Below the pieces are notes generated by a model. It saw only the letters and a list, made by a program, of their open reading frames with translations, ran no database searches and was not told the origin of the DNA. Positions 34,789 to 44,428 of a DNA stretch of 64,000 nt are shown piece by piece. Numbering within the stretch: position 1 is the stretch's first letter; each line of letters starts with the position of its first letter. Position numbers and translations under genes: made by a program. Source of the stretch: Ewingella americana ATCC 33852 (lineage in GTDB: Bacteria > Pseudomonadota > Gammaproteobacteria > Enterobacterales > Enterobacteriaceae); the NCBI RefSeq assembly GCF_000735345.1, contig NZ_JMPJ01000017.1, forward strand, positions 62,001 to 126,000. The letters run 5' to 3'.

Positions 34789-35157
34789 TTAATCCGCATT
34801 GAATGCATCACGCAGCCATTCTATCTGGCTACCCGTGATGGCTAAAACATCAAAACGGCAAGATGATGTGTCAAAGCTCGCATTTCTTCGTGCAAGCCAA
34901 AAAGAGGCGGCTTGTAATAAACGCCGCTGTTTTTGATGCGTCACGCTGGCCGCGGCTCCGCCAAACAGGGCGTTGCGACGGTAGCGCACCTCAACAAACA
35001 CGATGGTCTGCTGGTCGCGCATGATCAGGTCAATTTCACCTTGTCGGCAAGCCGCGTTGGCCTCGACGAAAATTAACCCAGCTTTTTCGAGATAACGCCG
35101 GGCGAAGACTTCATAGTCTGCGCCACGTTCGCGCGTTGTCGCGTTTTTTTCTAACAT
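34789..35157 (-). CDS. yraN: YraN family nuclease-fold protein
   Basis: UPF0102 protein of 122 aa with a predicted endonuclease-like fold. Catalytic-type residues are visible in [23 protein letters not shown] (Glu, Asp, Glu-x-Lys/Arg pattern), but the biochemical role is not established. It lies between lpoA and diaA in the standard order; spacing to diaA is 63 bp. Confidence 0.93.
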   Translation of the reverse strand: MLEKNATTRERGADYEVFARRYLEKAGLIFVEANAACRQGEIDLIMRDQQTIVFVEVRYRRNALFGGAAASVTHQKQRRLLQAASFWLARRNASFDTSSCRFDVLAITGSQIEWLRDAFNAD

Positions 35158-35235
35158 CTGTACATCCTTGTACTTAAAAATCGGGGTAAATCCGATACCC
35201 CTTCAGCGATTTCAGCTTTGTCTTAAATCTTTGAT

Positions 35236-37302
35236 TTAAGAAGAAACCGGCACCAGCGCGCCTTGGCTGTACTGCAACCACGGCAATTTGCGATGGATAA
35301 CGCAGTTTTGGTTAGCACTCAGCTGGCCGGTGTTACCATTAATCTGGAAGCCAGGGATCTGACGCATTTGTGAGAAGTGGTTTGCCAAGTCCCATGCATC
35401 AATACCCATCGCGTAGAGGCGCACCAGCGAGTAGTCATTTTTAAACTGACCCGTAGCCTGCTGCATCAACGCTGGGTTGGTGCCCGCCAGCAGAGGGATG
35501 TCGCTGAACTGCACGCCTTCCATCTCCAGACGGTAATCCGGGCCTGCGCCTGCCTGATAGCTGCGCGAGCTGGCATAGACGGCTGGCTTGTTGCGTCCGC
35601 TGACCGCCAAATCAATCATCGGCTTAATCAGGGTTAACTCATCCTGCGTCGCCACGATATACACCGAATCCACATTACCTGATGCGCCGCCGCCGGTGGC
35701 CTGAGTGATCTGGTCATCGGTTGGTGGCGCAGGGATGGTGATGCCGCCAATGGTCACGCCCTGAGGCGCGGCCGCCGCAGCTTGCGCGCTGCTCGACACC
35801 GGCGTGCCGGTCAGGCGAATACCGCTACGAATGGTGGATTTCAGTTCAGCATACGAGCCGAGGCTCTGCTTCAGCACGGTCTGGCCACCCTGTTTCTGCC
35901 ACTCGTCGGCAAAAGCCTGAGCGATGCGGTCGCCGAAGTTACCACGCGGCACCAACAACAGCGGTGCCTGACGGTGCTGCTGCCACATGTGGCGCGCGGC
36001 GTCCTGAGCTTCGTCTTCCGGAGAGAGCGCAAAGTAACAGATATTCGGGCTGCTTTTCTCAGTTTCTGGCTGATTCAGCGCTAAAACGTTCAGCGGAGTC
36101 TGATCTCCCGCCAAGCCGCTCACCTGATCCTTCAGCAATGGGCCGACGACGATAGTCGCGCCATCTTGCTGCGCCTGCGCCAGCAAGGCAGGGATTGGCT
36201 GGGTGCTGGTGTCATACACTTTTACCTGAGCACTAGGGTTAGCAGGCGTGGTTGGCTGCGGAGCCGCCGGAGCTGCCGCCGGAGCTGCTGCAGCCGGGGT
36301 CACTGCCGGTTGCTGCTCTTGGTCCGCGCCGTCCTGCTGGGCAGAAGGGCTAACGGCGGCATTCGGGTCAGCCGGAGCTGGAGCCGGTGCCGCGTTTGGA
36401 TCTGCTGCTGGCTGCTGCTGCGCCGCTGGCTGCGCAGAAGGCAAACCGTTCATTGCCGCGTTGAAGCCTTGCTGAATGGCATTGCCATACACCTGCGCCG
36501 CGCCGCTCATCGGCAGGAACAGGGCAATCTTCTCAGTAGAAGAAGGTTGGAAGTTCAACACGCTGTTGAGCTGAGTCGGCAGAGTCTTGGCCGCCGGGTT
36601 CACTGGGTAACGGCGCTGCCAGTCCTTGATACCGGCTTTCAGCAGGTCTGGGTCTTGCTTGTTGCTCTGCCAAACGCTGAGCAGGTCCAGCCAGCCTTGC
36701 AGGGTGTTTTCATTCGCATTGATGGTGATGTTGCTAACATCCTGCGGCGTCATCTGAATCAGCGCGGCCCACGTGGCGTCAATGTTGTTCAGGTGCGGTT
36801 TGCCCTGCAACAGCGGCTCCTGCGCGATATAAGCACGCAGCAGGCCGAGGCTGGTGCGGCCTTGGCTGGCGTCGATTTGCGCCTGATAGAAACGCGCCTG
36901 CTGGTCGCTGTTCAGGTTTGCAGGATCAATTTTGCTCAGCGTGGTGGCCGCAGCTTGGAAATTCTGCTGGGCGACCTGCACTTCGGCGCTAACCAATTGC
37001 TGCTCCTGCGCCTGCACGGCGGTCAGGTTTTGCGGCAATTTGGCCAGTTGATCGGCTGCCTGAGGCACTTTGCCTTCGCGCAACAGGGCACGAACTGCAA
37101 GTAATTGCCAGTCAGCCTTGGTATCATCACCGCTTTGCTGGGCTTGCTGTAGATAATAGTCTGAGCTGCCCGTCGCTTTCGCCTGAACTGTTTCAGTCGG
37201 AGCTTGCGGTGCCTGGCTCGAACAACTGGCGAGAAGCATCGCCACGATAACGGCAGGGATCAAACGTCCCGTGCGGGTACGAAAAGTAGTTGAGGAAGGC
37301 AT
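35236..37302 (-). CDS. lpoA: Penicillin-binding protein activator LpoA
   Basis: Outer-membrane lipoprotein of 688 aa that spans the periplasm to activate PBP1A. Lipobox LLASC with Cys27. The N-terminal TPR-like domain (to about 255) is followed by a LivJ-like C-terminal domain. A long Pro/Ala/Gln-rich stretch (about residues 280-360, repeats of ADPNAA and APAA) interrupts the start of the C-terminal domain. Divergent from rsmI across 62 bp, as in E. coli. Confidence 0.95.
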   Translation of the reverse strand: MPSSTTFRTRTGRLIPAVIVAMLLASCSSQAPQAPTETVQAKATGSSDYYLQQAQQSGDDTKADWQLLAVRALLREGKVPQAADQLAKLPQNLTAVQAQEQQLVSAEVQVAQQNFQAAATTLSKIDPANLNSDQQARFYQAQIDASQGRTSLGLLRAYIAQEPLLQGKPHLNNIDATWAALIQMTPQDVSNITINANENTLQGWLDLLSVWQSNKQDPDLLKAGIKDWQRRYPVNPAAKTLPTQLNSVLNFQPSSTEKIALFLPMSGAAQVYGNAIQQGFNAAMNGLPSAQPAAQQQPAADPNAAPAPAPADPNAAVSPSAQQDGADQEQQPAVTPAAAAPAAAPAAPQPTTPANPSAQVKVYDTSTQPIPALLAQAQQDGATIVVGPLLKDQVSGLAGDQTPLNVLALNQPETEKSSPNICYFALSPEDEAQDAARHMWQQHRQAPLLLVPRGNFGDRIAQAFADEWQKQGGQTVLKQSLGSYAELKSTIRSGIRLTGTPVSSSAQAAAAAPQGVTIGGITIPAPPTDDQITQATGGGASGNVDSVYIVATQDELTLIKPMIDLAVSGRNKPAVYASSRSYQAGAGPDYRLEMEGVQFSDIPLLAGTNPALMQQATGQFKNDYSLVRLYAMGIDAWDLANHFSQMRQIPGFQINGNTGQLSANQNCVIHRKLPWLQYSQGALVPVSS

Positions 37303-37364
37303 TCAGTTTCCAGTGATGTTTTTTTCAAGATGCTCAATATTAAATCGGCAATCCGGATGAAACA

Positions 37365-38234
37365 ATGAATCAACACGATCAAGCAGATATTTCTGCATCA
37401 ACGCTGTACATCGTACCGACACCAATCGGCAATTTAGGGGACATTACCCAGCGTGCATTGGCGGTGCTCAGCAGCGTAGATTTGATTGCGGCGGAGGATA
37501 CCCGCCATACCGGATTACTGCTGCAACACTTCGCCATTAGCGCCAAAATGTACCCTTTGCATGACCATAATGAGCAGCAAAAAGCCGAGCATTTATTGGC
37601 AAAATTGCAGGATGGTCAAAGCATTGCGTTAGTTTCCGATGCCGGAACCCCGCTGATTAACGACCCCGGCTACCATCTGGTGCGCCGCTGTCGCGAAGCC
37701 GGTATTCGCGTGGTTCCACTGCCGGGTGCCTGTGCCGCGATTGCAGCGCTGAGCGCCGCCGGTTTGCCTTCGGATAAATTCTGTTACGAGGGTTTTCTGC
37801 CCGCCAAAACAAAATCACGCAAAGATGCTCTTCAGGCACTGATTGAAGAGCCTCGCACCCTGATTTTCTATGAATCCACTCACCGCCTGCTCGACAGCCT
37901 GCAAGATATGGTGGAAGTTTGGGGGCCAGATCGCTACGTCGTGCTGGCGCGCGAAATCACTAAAACCTGGGAAAATATCCGTGGCGACGCCGTCGGCGCG
38001 CTGCTCTACTGGGTAAAAGAAGATGAAACCCGCAAGCGTGGCGAAATGGTACTGATTGTCGAAGGCCATAAAGTGGATACCGAAGCCCTACCGGCTGAGG
38101 CGCTGCGCACGCTTGCGCTGCTGCAAAAAGAGTTACCGCTGAAAAAGGCCGCCTCGCTGGCCGCCGAGATCCACGGCGTGAAGAAGAATGCGTTGTATAA
38201 ATACGCACTCGACCAGCAAGAGGGTGACAAGTAG
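37365..38234 (+). CDS. rsmI: 16S rRNA (cytidine1402-2'-O)-methyltransferase RsmI
   Basis: 289-aa SAM-dependent methyltransferase of the tetrapyrrole methylase fold. Signature regions [39 protein letters not shown] and ATRE-equivalent AREITKTWE are intact. It modifies C1402 of 16S rRNA with RsmH. Its last codons contain the -35 element of rnpB. Confidence 0.97.
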   Translation: MNQHDQADISASTLYIVPTPIGNLGDITQRALAVLSSVDLIAAEDTRHTGLLLQHFAISAKMYPLHDHNEQQKAEHLLAKLQDGQSIALVSDAGTPLINDPGYHLVRRCREAGIRVVPLPGACAAIAALSAAGLPSDKFCYEGFLPAKTKSRKDALQALIEEPRTLIFYESTHRLLDSLQDMVEVWGPDRYVVLAREITKTWENIRGDAVGALLYWVKEDETRKRGEMVLIVEGHKVDTEALPAEALRTLALLQKELPLKKAASLAAEIHGVKKNALYKYALDQQEGDK

Positions 38235-38252
38235 GCCATTATGGCCTATCAT
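38224..38252 (+). promoter_or_regulatory. rnpB promoter
   Basis: GTGACA (5/6 to the -35 consensus) at 38224-38229, 17-bp spacing, TATCAT (5/6) at 38247-38252, and the RNA begins 8 bases later at 38260. The -35 lies inside the 3' end of rsmI. Confidence 0.8.
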
Positions 38253-38259
38253 CCGCGCC

Positions 38260-38637
<378 letters not shown>

Positions 38638-38645
38638 AATACGAA

Positions 38646-38681
38646 AAGGCCCGTGTAACGCAAGTTGCACGGGCCTTCTTC
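38646..38681 (+). terminator. Terminator of rnpB
   Basis: AAGGCCCGTG / CACGGGCCTT stem with a nested AAC/GTT, followed by a T-rich stretch (TTCTTCATTT). Confidence 0.85.
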
Positions 38682-38713
38682 ATTTATAGTGTTTCTAGGT
38701 GAAGCTTATCGCG

Positions 38714-39418
38714 TCACACCGGCAGGTCAATGAGCAGAGCGCGCAGCGGGGTGCTGGCGGTCAGGCTGATTTCTGACTCACCTTGGATAAACGCGCCGTC
38801 GCCACACACCAGCTTCTGCTTCTCCTGACTCTCACCGCCCAAGGCGTCGATGCGACCGTGGATCGATTGCAGATAGGCCCGCGTGCCGCGTATCGGCAGG
38901 CTAATGCTCTCGCCTTCGCCCAGTTCAATATGATGGATCCACACCTGCTGGCGCAGCTGTAAGCTGCCTTGCTCGCCGTCTGGCGATGCCAACAGCAGGT
39001 GCGGCTGTTGGCCGACCTTAATCTGCTGGATCAGCGGATTCTCATGCTGCGGGCAGGCGTCCAGCCACAGCTGCATGCGAGTCAGCGGCTGGGTTGAACT
39101 CAGGTTCAGCTCGCTGTAGGCCACGTTGGTCTGGGTGGAGAGCAGCACGGCTTCGCCCTCGTTGACGCGAACGCTGTTGCCCTCGGCGTCGCGGTACTCC
39201 GCGCTGCCTTGCAGCACTAAATTCAGGATGTCCACCTGCGGGTAGGTGCGTGGCTGGAAGCTGGCACCCGGCGCCAGCACTTCCTGGTTGAGTACGCGCA
39301 GTGAGGCGTAGCCCATAAGTTTTGGGTCAAAATAGTGCCCAAATGAGAAGGTATAGCGCGCCTGAAGCCAACCAAAGTCAGCTGTGCCGCACTCTTTTGC
39401 AGTTCTGCTCTTAATCAT
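38714..39418 (-). CDS. yhaK: Pirin-like bicupin YhaK
   Basis: 234-aa protein of the pirin/YhaK family with N-terminal and C-terminal cupin domains (RYTFSFGHYFDPKLMGYASL; LRQQVWIHHIELGEG). E. coli YhaK is a bicupin proposed to respond to reactive oxygen or nitrogen; its reaction is not known. It is divergent from the LysR regulator yhaJ, which controls it in E. coli. Confidence 0.95.
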   Translation of the reverse strand: MIKSRTAKECGTADFGWLQARYTFSFGHYFDPKLMGYASLRVLNQEVLAPGASFQPRTYPQVDILNLVLQGSAEYRDAEGNSVRVNEGEAVLLSTQTNVAYSELNLSSTQPLTRMQLWLDACPQHENPLIQQIKVGQQPHLLLASPDGEQGSLQLRQQVWIHHIELGEGESISLPIRGTRAYLQSIHGRIDALGGESQEKQKLVCGDGAFIQGESEISLTASTPLRALLIDLPV

Positions 39419-39530
39419 TGCGGTCTGGCTCAGTTAAAAAATTTCCATACTTAAATGGTAAGCGTCTGGACGACTGATTGTTAGCCAGTTAATCTGGTCG
39501 GTATATTCAAATTTCCTGACAGAGAACCAC

Positions 39531-40436
39531 ATGGCTAAGGATCGCGCACTCACACTGGAAGCACTAAGGGTCATGGATGCTATCGACCGTCGCGGCAGCT
39601 TTGCGGCAGCGGCTGATGAGCTAGGCCGCGTGCCTTCTGCATTGAGCTACACCATGCAGAAGCTGGAGGAAGAACTGGACGTGGTGCTATTCGACCGTTC
39701 AGGTCATCGGACAAAATTCACCAACGTTGGCCGTATGCTGCTCGAACGCGGCCGCGTTTTGCTCGAAGCCGCTGATAAACTTACGGTAGACGCCGAAGCG
39801 CTGGCGCGCGGTTGGGAAACTCAAATCACTATCGTTTGTGAAGCGCTGGTTCCCGCCACCCAGCTGTTCCCGTTAATTGAAAAGCTGGCGCTGAAAGCCA
39901 ACACGGAGGTGTCGCTGATAACCGAAGTGTTAGCCGGAGCCTGGGAGCGCCTTGAGCAGGGCCGCGCCGACATTGTTATCGCGCCGGATATGCACTTCCG
40001 TTCATCGTCTGAAATCAACAGCCGCAAGCTCTACAAGCTGATGAGTGTCTATGTCGCCGCGCCGGATCATCCGATTCATCTTGAAGCCGAGCCGCTGTCG
40101 GAAGTCAGCCGCGTGAAGTATCGCGGCATTGCGGTGGCTGATACCGCCCGCGAGCGCCCAACCCTGACCGTGCAGTTGCTGGATAAACAGCAGCGTTTAA
40201 CCGTCAGCACCATTGAAGAGAAGCGTCAGGCGCTGCTGGCCGGTTTGGGTGTCGCCACTATGCCTTATCCGATGGTGGAAAAAGATATCGAAGAGGGGCG
40301 TCTGCGGGTAGTAAGCGCGGAGTACAACCGCGAGGCGGAAATTATTATGGCGTGGCGTCGTGACAGCATGGGCGAAGCCAAGGCGTGGTTCCTGCGAGAA
40401 ATAGCCAAGCTGCTCGGCACCCGCGACGCCAACTAA
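39531..40436 (+). CDS. yhaJ: LysR-type regulator YhaJ
   Basis: 301 aa with an N-terminal winged helix-turn-helix (RRGSFAAAADELGRVPSALSY about 20-40) and a C-terminal substrate-binding domain. In E. coli it responds to aromatic breakdown products and activates yqjF and yhaK; the same candidate targets are close by here (yhaK divergent, yqjG and yqjF downstream). The 112-bp yhaK-yhaJ region would carry its operator. Confidence 0.94.
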   Translation: MAKDRALTLEALRVMDAIDRRGSFAAAADELGRVPSALSYTMQKLEEELDVVLFDRSGHRTKFTNVGRMLLERGRVLLEAADKLTVDAEALARGWETQITIVCEALVPATQLFPLIEKLALKANTEVSLITEVLAGAWERLEQGRADIVIAPDMHFRSSSEINSRKLYKLMSVYVAAPDHPIHLEAEPLSEVSRVKYRGIAVADTARERPTLTVQLLDKQQRLTVSTIEEKRQALLAGLGVATMPYPMVEKDIEEGRLRVVSAEYNREAEIIMAWRRDSMGEAKAWFLREIAKLLGTRDAN

Positions 40437-40440
40437 GCTT

Positions 40441-40464
40441 GCTCCCCCTCGCCAGAAGGGGAGC
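40441..40464. terminator. Hairpin between convergent yhaJ and yqjG
   Basis: GCTCCCC / GGGGAGC stem with a 10-base loop; no T tract on either side. A likely shared transcript end. Confidence 0.5.
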
Positions 40465-40471
40465 ATGCTGC

Positions 40472-41458
40472 TTAGCTAAAACGCAGGTCGCGGCCGTGCT
40501 CGGCATCTAAATCCTGCGCCGGGCCGGTGGAGATCACCCCGTGCGGATTGATGGTCGCGTGGCTGCGATAGTAGTGATTACGGATGTGCGCGAAGTCCAC
40601 GGTTTCAGCAATGCCCGGCATCTGGTAGATGTCGCGCAGGAAACCGTAGAGGTTCGGGTAATCACTAATGCGATAACGGTCGCATTTGAAGTGCGTGACG
40701 TAGACCGGATCGAAGCGCACCAGCGTGGTCCACAGGCGCAGATCGGCCTCGGTCAGCTGGTTGCCGGTCAGATAGCGATGTTTCTCCAGCAGCGCCTCGG
40801 CGCGGTCCAACCCTTCAAACACGCCTTTAACCGCTTCGTCATAAGCTTCCTGCGAGGTGGCAAAGCCCGCTTTATAGACGCCGTTGTTAATCAGCGGATA
40901 GACCCACTCATTCACTTCATCAATGGCCGTGCGCAGGTTCTCCGGGTAGTAATCTCCGGCGCGCGCGCCTTGGGCATCAAAAGCGCTGTTGAACATGCGG
41001 ATGATATCCGCCGATTCATTGCTGACGATGGTTTGCAGCTTTTTGTCCCACAGAATAGGCACGGTGACGCGGCCGGTATAGTCCTTCTGCGCCCGCAGAT
41101 AGATTTCATAGGCGAAATTCAGGTGGTACAGGTCATCGCCGGTCGCAGCGGGGAAGTCAGTGGCGAAGGTCCAGCCATTCTCCAGCATCAGCGGATGCAC
41201 CACGGAGACCGGGATCAGCTGATCCAGACCTTTCAGCGCGCGCATCAGCAGGGTGCGGTGCGCCCAAGGACAGGCGAGTGAAACATAAAGATGATAGCGA
41301 TTCGGCTCGGCGGCGAATCCGCCTTTGCCGTGCGGACCGGCCTCGCCGTTGGGGGTTACCCAATTGCGAAACTGTGATTCCATGCGTTTAAAATGGCCGC
41401 CGGTGGATTTAGTGTCATACCAAACGTCATGCCATTTGCCTTCAACGAGTTGTCCCAT
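40472..41458 (-). CDS. yqjG: Glutathionyl-hydroquinone reductase YqjG
   Basis: Xi-class glutathione transferase (328 aa, E. coli length) that reduces glutathionyl-hydroquinones. The catalytic cysteine lies in YVSLACPWAHRTL; the C-terminal helical domain has YLTGNQLTEADLRLWTTLVRFDPVYVTHFKC. The start MGQLVEGKWHD is preceded by GGAGG; a 19-codon in-frame extension is not conserved. Confidence 0.97.
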   Translation of the reverse strand: MGQLVEGKWHDVWYDTKSTGGHFKRMESQFRNWVTPNGEAGPHGKGGFAAEPNRYHLYVSLACPWAHRTLLMRALKGLDQLIPVSVVHPLMLENGWTFATDFPAATGDDLYHLNFAYEIYLRAQKDYTGRVTVPILWDKKLQTIVSNESADIIRMFNSAFDAQGARAGDYYPENLRTAIDEVNEWVYPLINNGVYKAGFATSQEAYDEAVKGVFEGLDRAEALLEKHRYLTGNQLTEADLRLWTTLVRFDPVYVTHFKCDRYRISDYPNLYGFLRDIYQMPGIAETVDFAHIRNHYYRSHATINPHGVISTGPAQDLDAEHGRDLRFS

Positions 41459-41624
41459 GATCCCTCCTTCCCCGTGATATTTCGAGCTGAATCTTGGTTT
41501 GCTGCATTGATACAACGCGAATGATGCAGGGGAGATGTGCTGATAAAAATGAAAAGGGCGAGGTGAATAATCACATCGCCCATTCGTCTATTGAGTATAG
41601 CGGCACATTCTCATGTGCGAACTG

Positions 41625-42017
41625 TTACCAGTTTTTCTTGATCAGGCGGTCGATGCTGATTGCGCCCGGACCCGCTACGAACAGGGCGAAGAAGCCACCG
41701 GCGATAGACAGGTTTTTCATGAACATCATTTGGTTTACGGCAACAGCGAAATCAGTGTGGAAAATCAGTGCAGTCAGGATGGTGAAGATTGCAGTGATGA
41801 ACGCCGTGGTGCGGGTCAGGAAGCCGAACAGAATGGCCAAGCCGCCGCCGAATTCAAGCAAAATGGTCAGTGGCAGCAGGAAAGATGGCACACCCATTGA
41901 GCTCATGTAAGCACCGGTTCCTGCGTAGTTGGTGATCTTGCCCCAGCCCGCAGTGATGAACAGAATCGGCATTAAGATACGAGCGATAAGCAGGACGGTA
42001 TTGTTAACTTTGGTCAT
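41625..42017 (-). CDS. yqjF: DoxX-family membrane protein YqjF
   Basis: 130 aa, the E. coli length, with four membrane segments and the DoxX core RILMPILFITAGWGKITNYAG and LEFGGGLAILFGFLTRTTAF. The E. coli gene is induced by aromatic explosive-like compounds through YhaJ; function not established. GGAG precedes the ATG. It lies upstream of yqjG in the same direction (166 bp). Confidence 0.95.
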   Translation of the reverse strand: MTKVNNTVLLIARILMPILFITAGWGKITNYAGTGAYMSSMGVPSFLLPLTILLEFGGGLAILFGFLTRTTAFITAIFTILTALIFHTDFAVAVNQMMFMKNLSIAGGFFALFVAGPGAISIDRLIKKNW

Positions 42018-42202
42018 TTTCGACTCCGAAAAATGTTGCCCAAATTGGGCGACAATAATATTAACGGCACGTTCAGGTACTATCCCCATCCGTTACCGCG
42101 TCTGGTTGATGCTGGGATAGTAAGTGGAAAGTTGAACAGTTGTTAGCAAGTAAAACTGTCTATTATTATCAAATAAATTGAACTTCGAGACGGGAACTTA
42201 AA

Positions 42203-42239
42203 GAAACGGGCCAGTCGGAGAAACTCCAGACTGGCCCGT
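42203..42239 (-). terminator. Terminator of yqjDEK
   Basis: ACGGGCCAGTC / GACTGGCCCGT 11-bp stem with a nested GGAG/CTCC; on the minus strand it is followed by TTTCTTT. Confidence 0.8.
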
Positions 42240-42300
42240 GGGGGAGCGCATTGTGGGTTGTTCAAAAACGAGTTAGTCGATTTTAATCAACAAGTTAGCG

Positions 42301-42585
42301 CTACGACTTTATAAAGTTACGGCGGAAAAGCTGCACGGTGCCCCAAATACCAAAGGCGCGACGCGACCAGCGAACCACTTTACTTGGATGTCGGATGCCG
42401 TAAATTGCCAGAACGCTGGAACCCAGCACCAGATACTTACGCATATCAATAAACTTCACCCAGCCGCGATCTACTTTTGCGGTTGCTTCGAGCCATTCGA
42501 GGCGGCCCGCAGACAACTCAGCGCGTTGGCGCTCGATTTTACGCAGCAGTTTTACTTTCTCGATAACGCGGTCAGGTGTGCTCAT
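42301..42585 (-). CDS. yqjK: YqjK family protein
   Basis: 94-aa protein of unknown function (E. coli YqjK 99 aa). The N-terminal half is a charged helix (KVKLLRKIERQRAELSAGRLEWL); a hydrophobic segment follows (YLVLGSSVLAIYGI) and a basic tail. Its ATG overlaps the yqjE stop by 4 bp. Last gene of yqjD-yqjE-yqjK. Confidence 0.93.
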   Translation of the reverse strand: MSTPDRVIEKVKLLRKIERQRAELSAGRLEWLEATAKVDRGWVKFIDMRKYLVLGSSVLAIYGIRHPSKVVRWSRRAFGIWGTVQLFRRNFIKS

Positions 42586-42986
42586 TGGTCATCCTTTTCC
42601 AGCAATGAACGGTCAATATCCAGCTGTTTGCGCGTCATGCTCAACAAAGTTGAACGTTTAGCTTTCGACAGCGTCCAGAGACCTAATACCACCGCCAAGA
42701 ACAGTAAAACGCCCGTGGTGGTGCCCATTGCAACAAGTCGATAAGCCGGGTCGATTGCCCAGAACAGCACAACCAACAGGCTCATTAAACCGAAAGCGGT
42801 AAAGATTAGGGTGATGCCCGCCATCAGCAAGAGTTGGAAAATATTGGCCTTTTCCTCTTCCAGCTCAATGACGGCCAGTCTGACACGCGTTTCAACCATG
42901 CCCACCAAAACGGTGACAATGCGTTGCGCCGTATCAAGTATCCCTTTGCCCGGTCCTTGTGGCGGAGTCTTTATCGGTTCAGCCAT
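42582..42986 (-). CDS. yqjE: Inner-membrane protein YqjE (phage holin III-like)
   Basis: 134 aa, E. coli length, with two membrane helices (about 52-75 and 82-106) after an amphipathic N-terminus (GKGILDTAQRIVTVLVGMVETRVRLAVIELEEEKANIF). The start is MAEPIKTPPQ; upstream in-frame codons overlap yqjD. Role unknown; encoded between yqjD and yqjK with 2-bp and -4-bp junctions. Confidence 0.94.
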   Translation of the reverse strand: MAEPIKTPPQGPGKGILDTAQRIVTVLVGMVETRVRLAVIELEEEKANIFQLLLMAGITLIFTAFGLMSLLVVLFWAIDPAYRLVAMGTTTGVLLFLAVVLGLWTLSKAKRSTLLSMTRKQLDIDRSLLEKDDQ

Positions 42987-42988
42987 AA

Positions 42989-43294
42989 TTAACGGCGGGC
43001 TAGCAGAACGCCAATAACTACGCCGACGGCAGCACCAATACCAACGCCAGTCCAAGGTTTGTCATGCACGTAGTCGTCAGCGCGACCCGCGATTTCTTTC
43101 GAATGATGGGCCAGCTTGTCGCCAGTGTCACTCAGGCGAGAGCGGGTGTCTTTCAGCAGGCTTTCAGCCTTGCCGCGCAGCTTGTCTAACTCTGCTTTTG
43201 GCTTATCGGTGGAAGATTGAAGAACTTCTTCCAAGGTATCAGCCAACGATTTAAGTTCCGCGCGCAGATTTTCTGAGGTGGTGTTCTTAGCCAT
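42989..43294 (-). CDS. yqjD: Membrane-anchored ribosome-binding protein YqjD
   Basis: 101 aa (E. coli 101), DUF883/ElaB family. A long N-terminal helix is followed by a C-terminal membrane anchor with the family sequence DKPWTGVGIGAAVGVVIG. In E. coli it ties ribosomes to the inner membrane in stationary phase under RpoS control. Confidence 0.96.
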   Translation of the reverse strand: MAKNTTSENLRAELKSLADTLEEVLQSSTDKPKAELDKLRGKAESLLKDTRSRLSDTGDKLAHHSKEIAGRADDYVHDKPWTGVGIGAAVGVVIGVLLARR

Positions 43295-43468
43295 GTTTAT
43301 ATCACTCCATACGTTAACTGATGCGAACTTTTAACATAGCGGATATCTGGGTTATCGCAACTTAGGCACCTGATTTAAGGGAAAAAGCCCCGTATTTAAG
43401 GAAAAGCCTAAGTCAGACAACGCCGTTTCTCCGCTATGAACGGGGAAAAACGGTCTGGCATGGGCTAA

Positions 43469-43846
43469 TTATTGGCCCTGTGCTTCTTTCAGTTCAGATT
43501 GAGCTTCATCCAGCTTGTGCTGTTTCTTCTCAATTTTTTTGCTGTCGCCCGTGGCCTGAGCTTCTTTCAGCTCTTGCGCACGCTCTTCAACTTTCTTCTG
43601 TTTTTCAGCAACATGCTTTTCGTATTCAGCTTTGAGACCGGCGTCAGTACAGTGCGCTTGGTTCTCGCTCAAGGCTTTTTGCAGGCCAGCGATCTGGTCT
43701 TTATTGTTGTGCTGATGTGCGTAATCAAGTTGGGTTTTGATTTGCTGTTGTTTAGTGGCGCAAGTCTGCGGCTGCGAAGCAGCGAAAGATGCGGCAGAAA
43801 AAGCAAAAAGCGGTATAGCGAACAGCGCGGATAAACGCAGATTCAT
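43469..43846 (-). CDS. yqjC: DUF1090 periplasmic protein YqjC
   Basis: 125 aa starting MNLRLSALFA, with a signal peptide cleaved about residue 22 and a mature charged coiled coil (KQKKVEERAQELKEAQ, KKQHKLDEAQSELKEAQ). Two cysteines (TCATKQ and HCTDAG) may form a disulfide, as in E. coli YqjC. An upstream 42-codon extension is not conserved. Function unknown; linked to acid stress in E. coli. Confidence 0.9.
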   Translation of the reverse strand: MNLRLSALFAIPLFAFSAASFAASQPQTCATKQQQIKTQLDYAHQHNNKDQIAGLQKALSENQAHCTDAGLKAEYEKHVAEKQKKVEERAQELKEAQATGDSKKIEKKQHKLDEAQSELKEAQGQ

Positions 43847-44041
43847 GAGGGTGTCTTCCTTAGTCATTGTGAAACGCTGGAGCATTTCTTCCGTTGGTAA
43901 AGCACTGAAAAACGTCTTATCGAAATGGGTCGACAGAAAAAATGCGCCGTCTTGGCACAGATAATTTTTCAATACAGTGAGATGAAGTATAACAGCAGAT
44001 GATGGATGCGCTTAGGGGAGGATTCCGAAAGCGCCAAAGGA

Positions 44042-44428
44042 TTAGCCGAGCTTAAGCTGATCGCGGGTGAGTTTATGCACCCAAAGCTGCGGCTGCGGTG
44101 GATCGCAGCGTTGAATCGAGAAGCCCAGCGGCAAAATATCCATCAGGGCGTGTTCCGCCAGTTCGCGCTGTTCTAATGAATCCAGCTCGACAATCAATCC
44201 ATCATCCACTGGGGTAATGCTCTGAATGCGGATCCCGCGCTGGTTGAGGCTTTGATAGACATAAAAGCCGTCCGGCAGCGATACGCCAGCCCGCACAGGG
44301 CGAATCTGTAACGCGTTGGTGTTGTGCGGCATGCGGGCGACGGCAAATCCAATCACAATTGCTACCAACACCAGCGAAAGCAAGGTGATAGGCCACAGGA
44401 TTGAGCGTTTAATCGGTTTGATTTTCAC
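44042..44428 (-). CDS. mzrA: EnvZ/OmpR modulator MzrA
   Basis: 128 aa with one N-terminal membrane helix (about 11-31) and a periplasmic domain containing [20 protein letters not shown]. In E. coli MzrA binds EnvZ and links the Cpx response to OmpR. The start is a GTG whose GTGA overlaps the yqjA stop, so it is translationally coupled to yqjA. Confidence 0.9.
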   Translation of the reverse strand: MKIKPIKRSILWPITLLSLVLVAIVIGFAVARMPHNTNALQIRPVRAGVSLPDGFYVYQSLNQRGIRIQSITPVDDGLIVELDSLEQRELAEHALMDILPLGFSIQRCDPPQPQLWVHKLTRDQLKLG

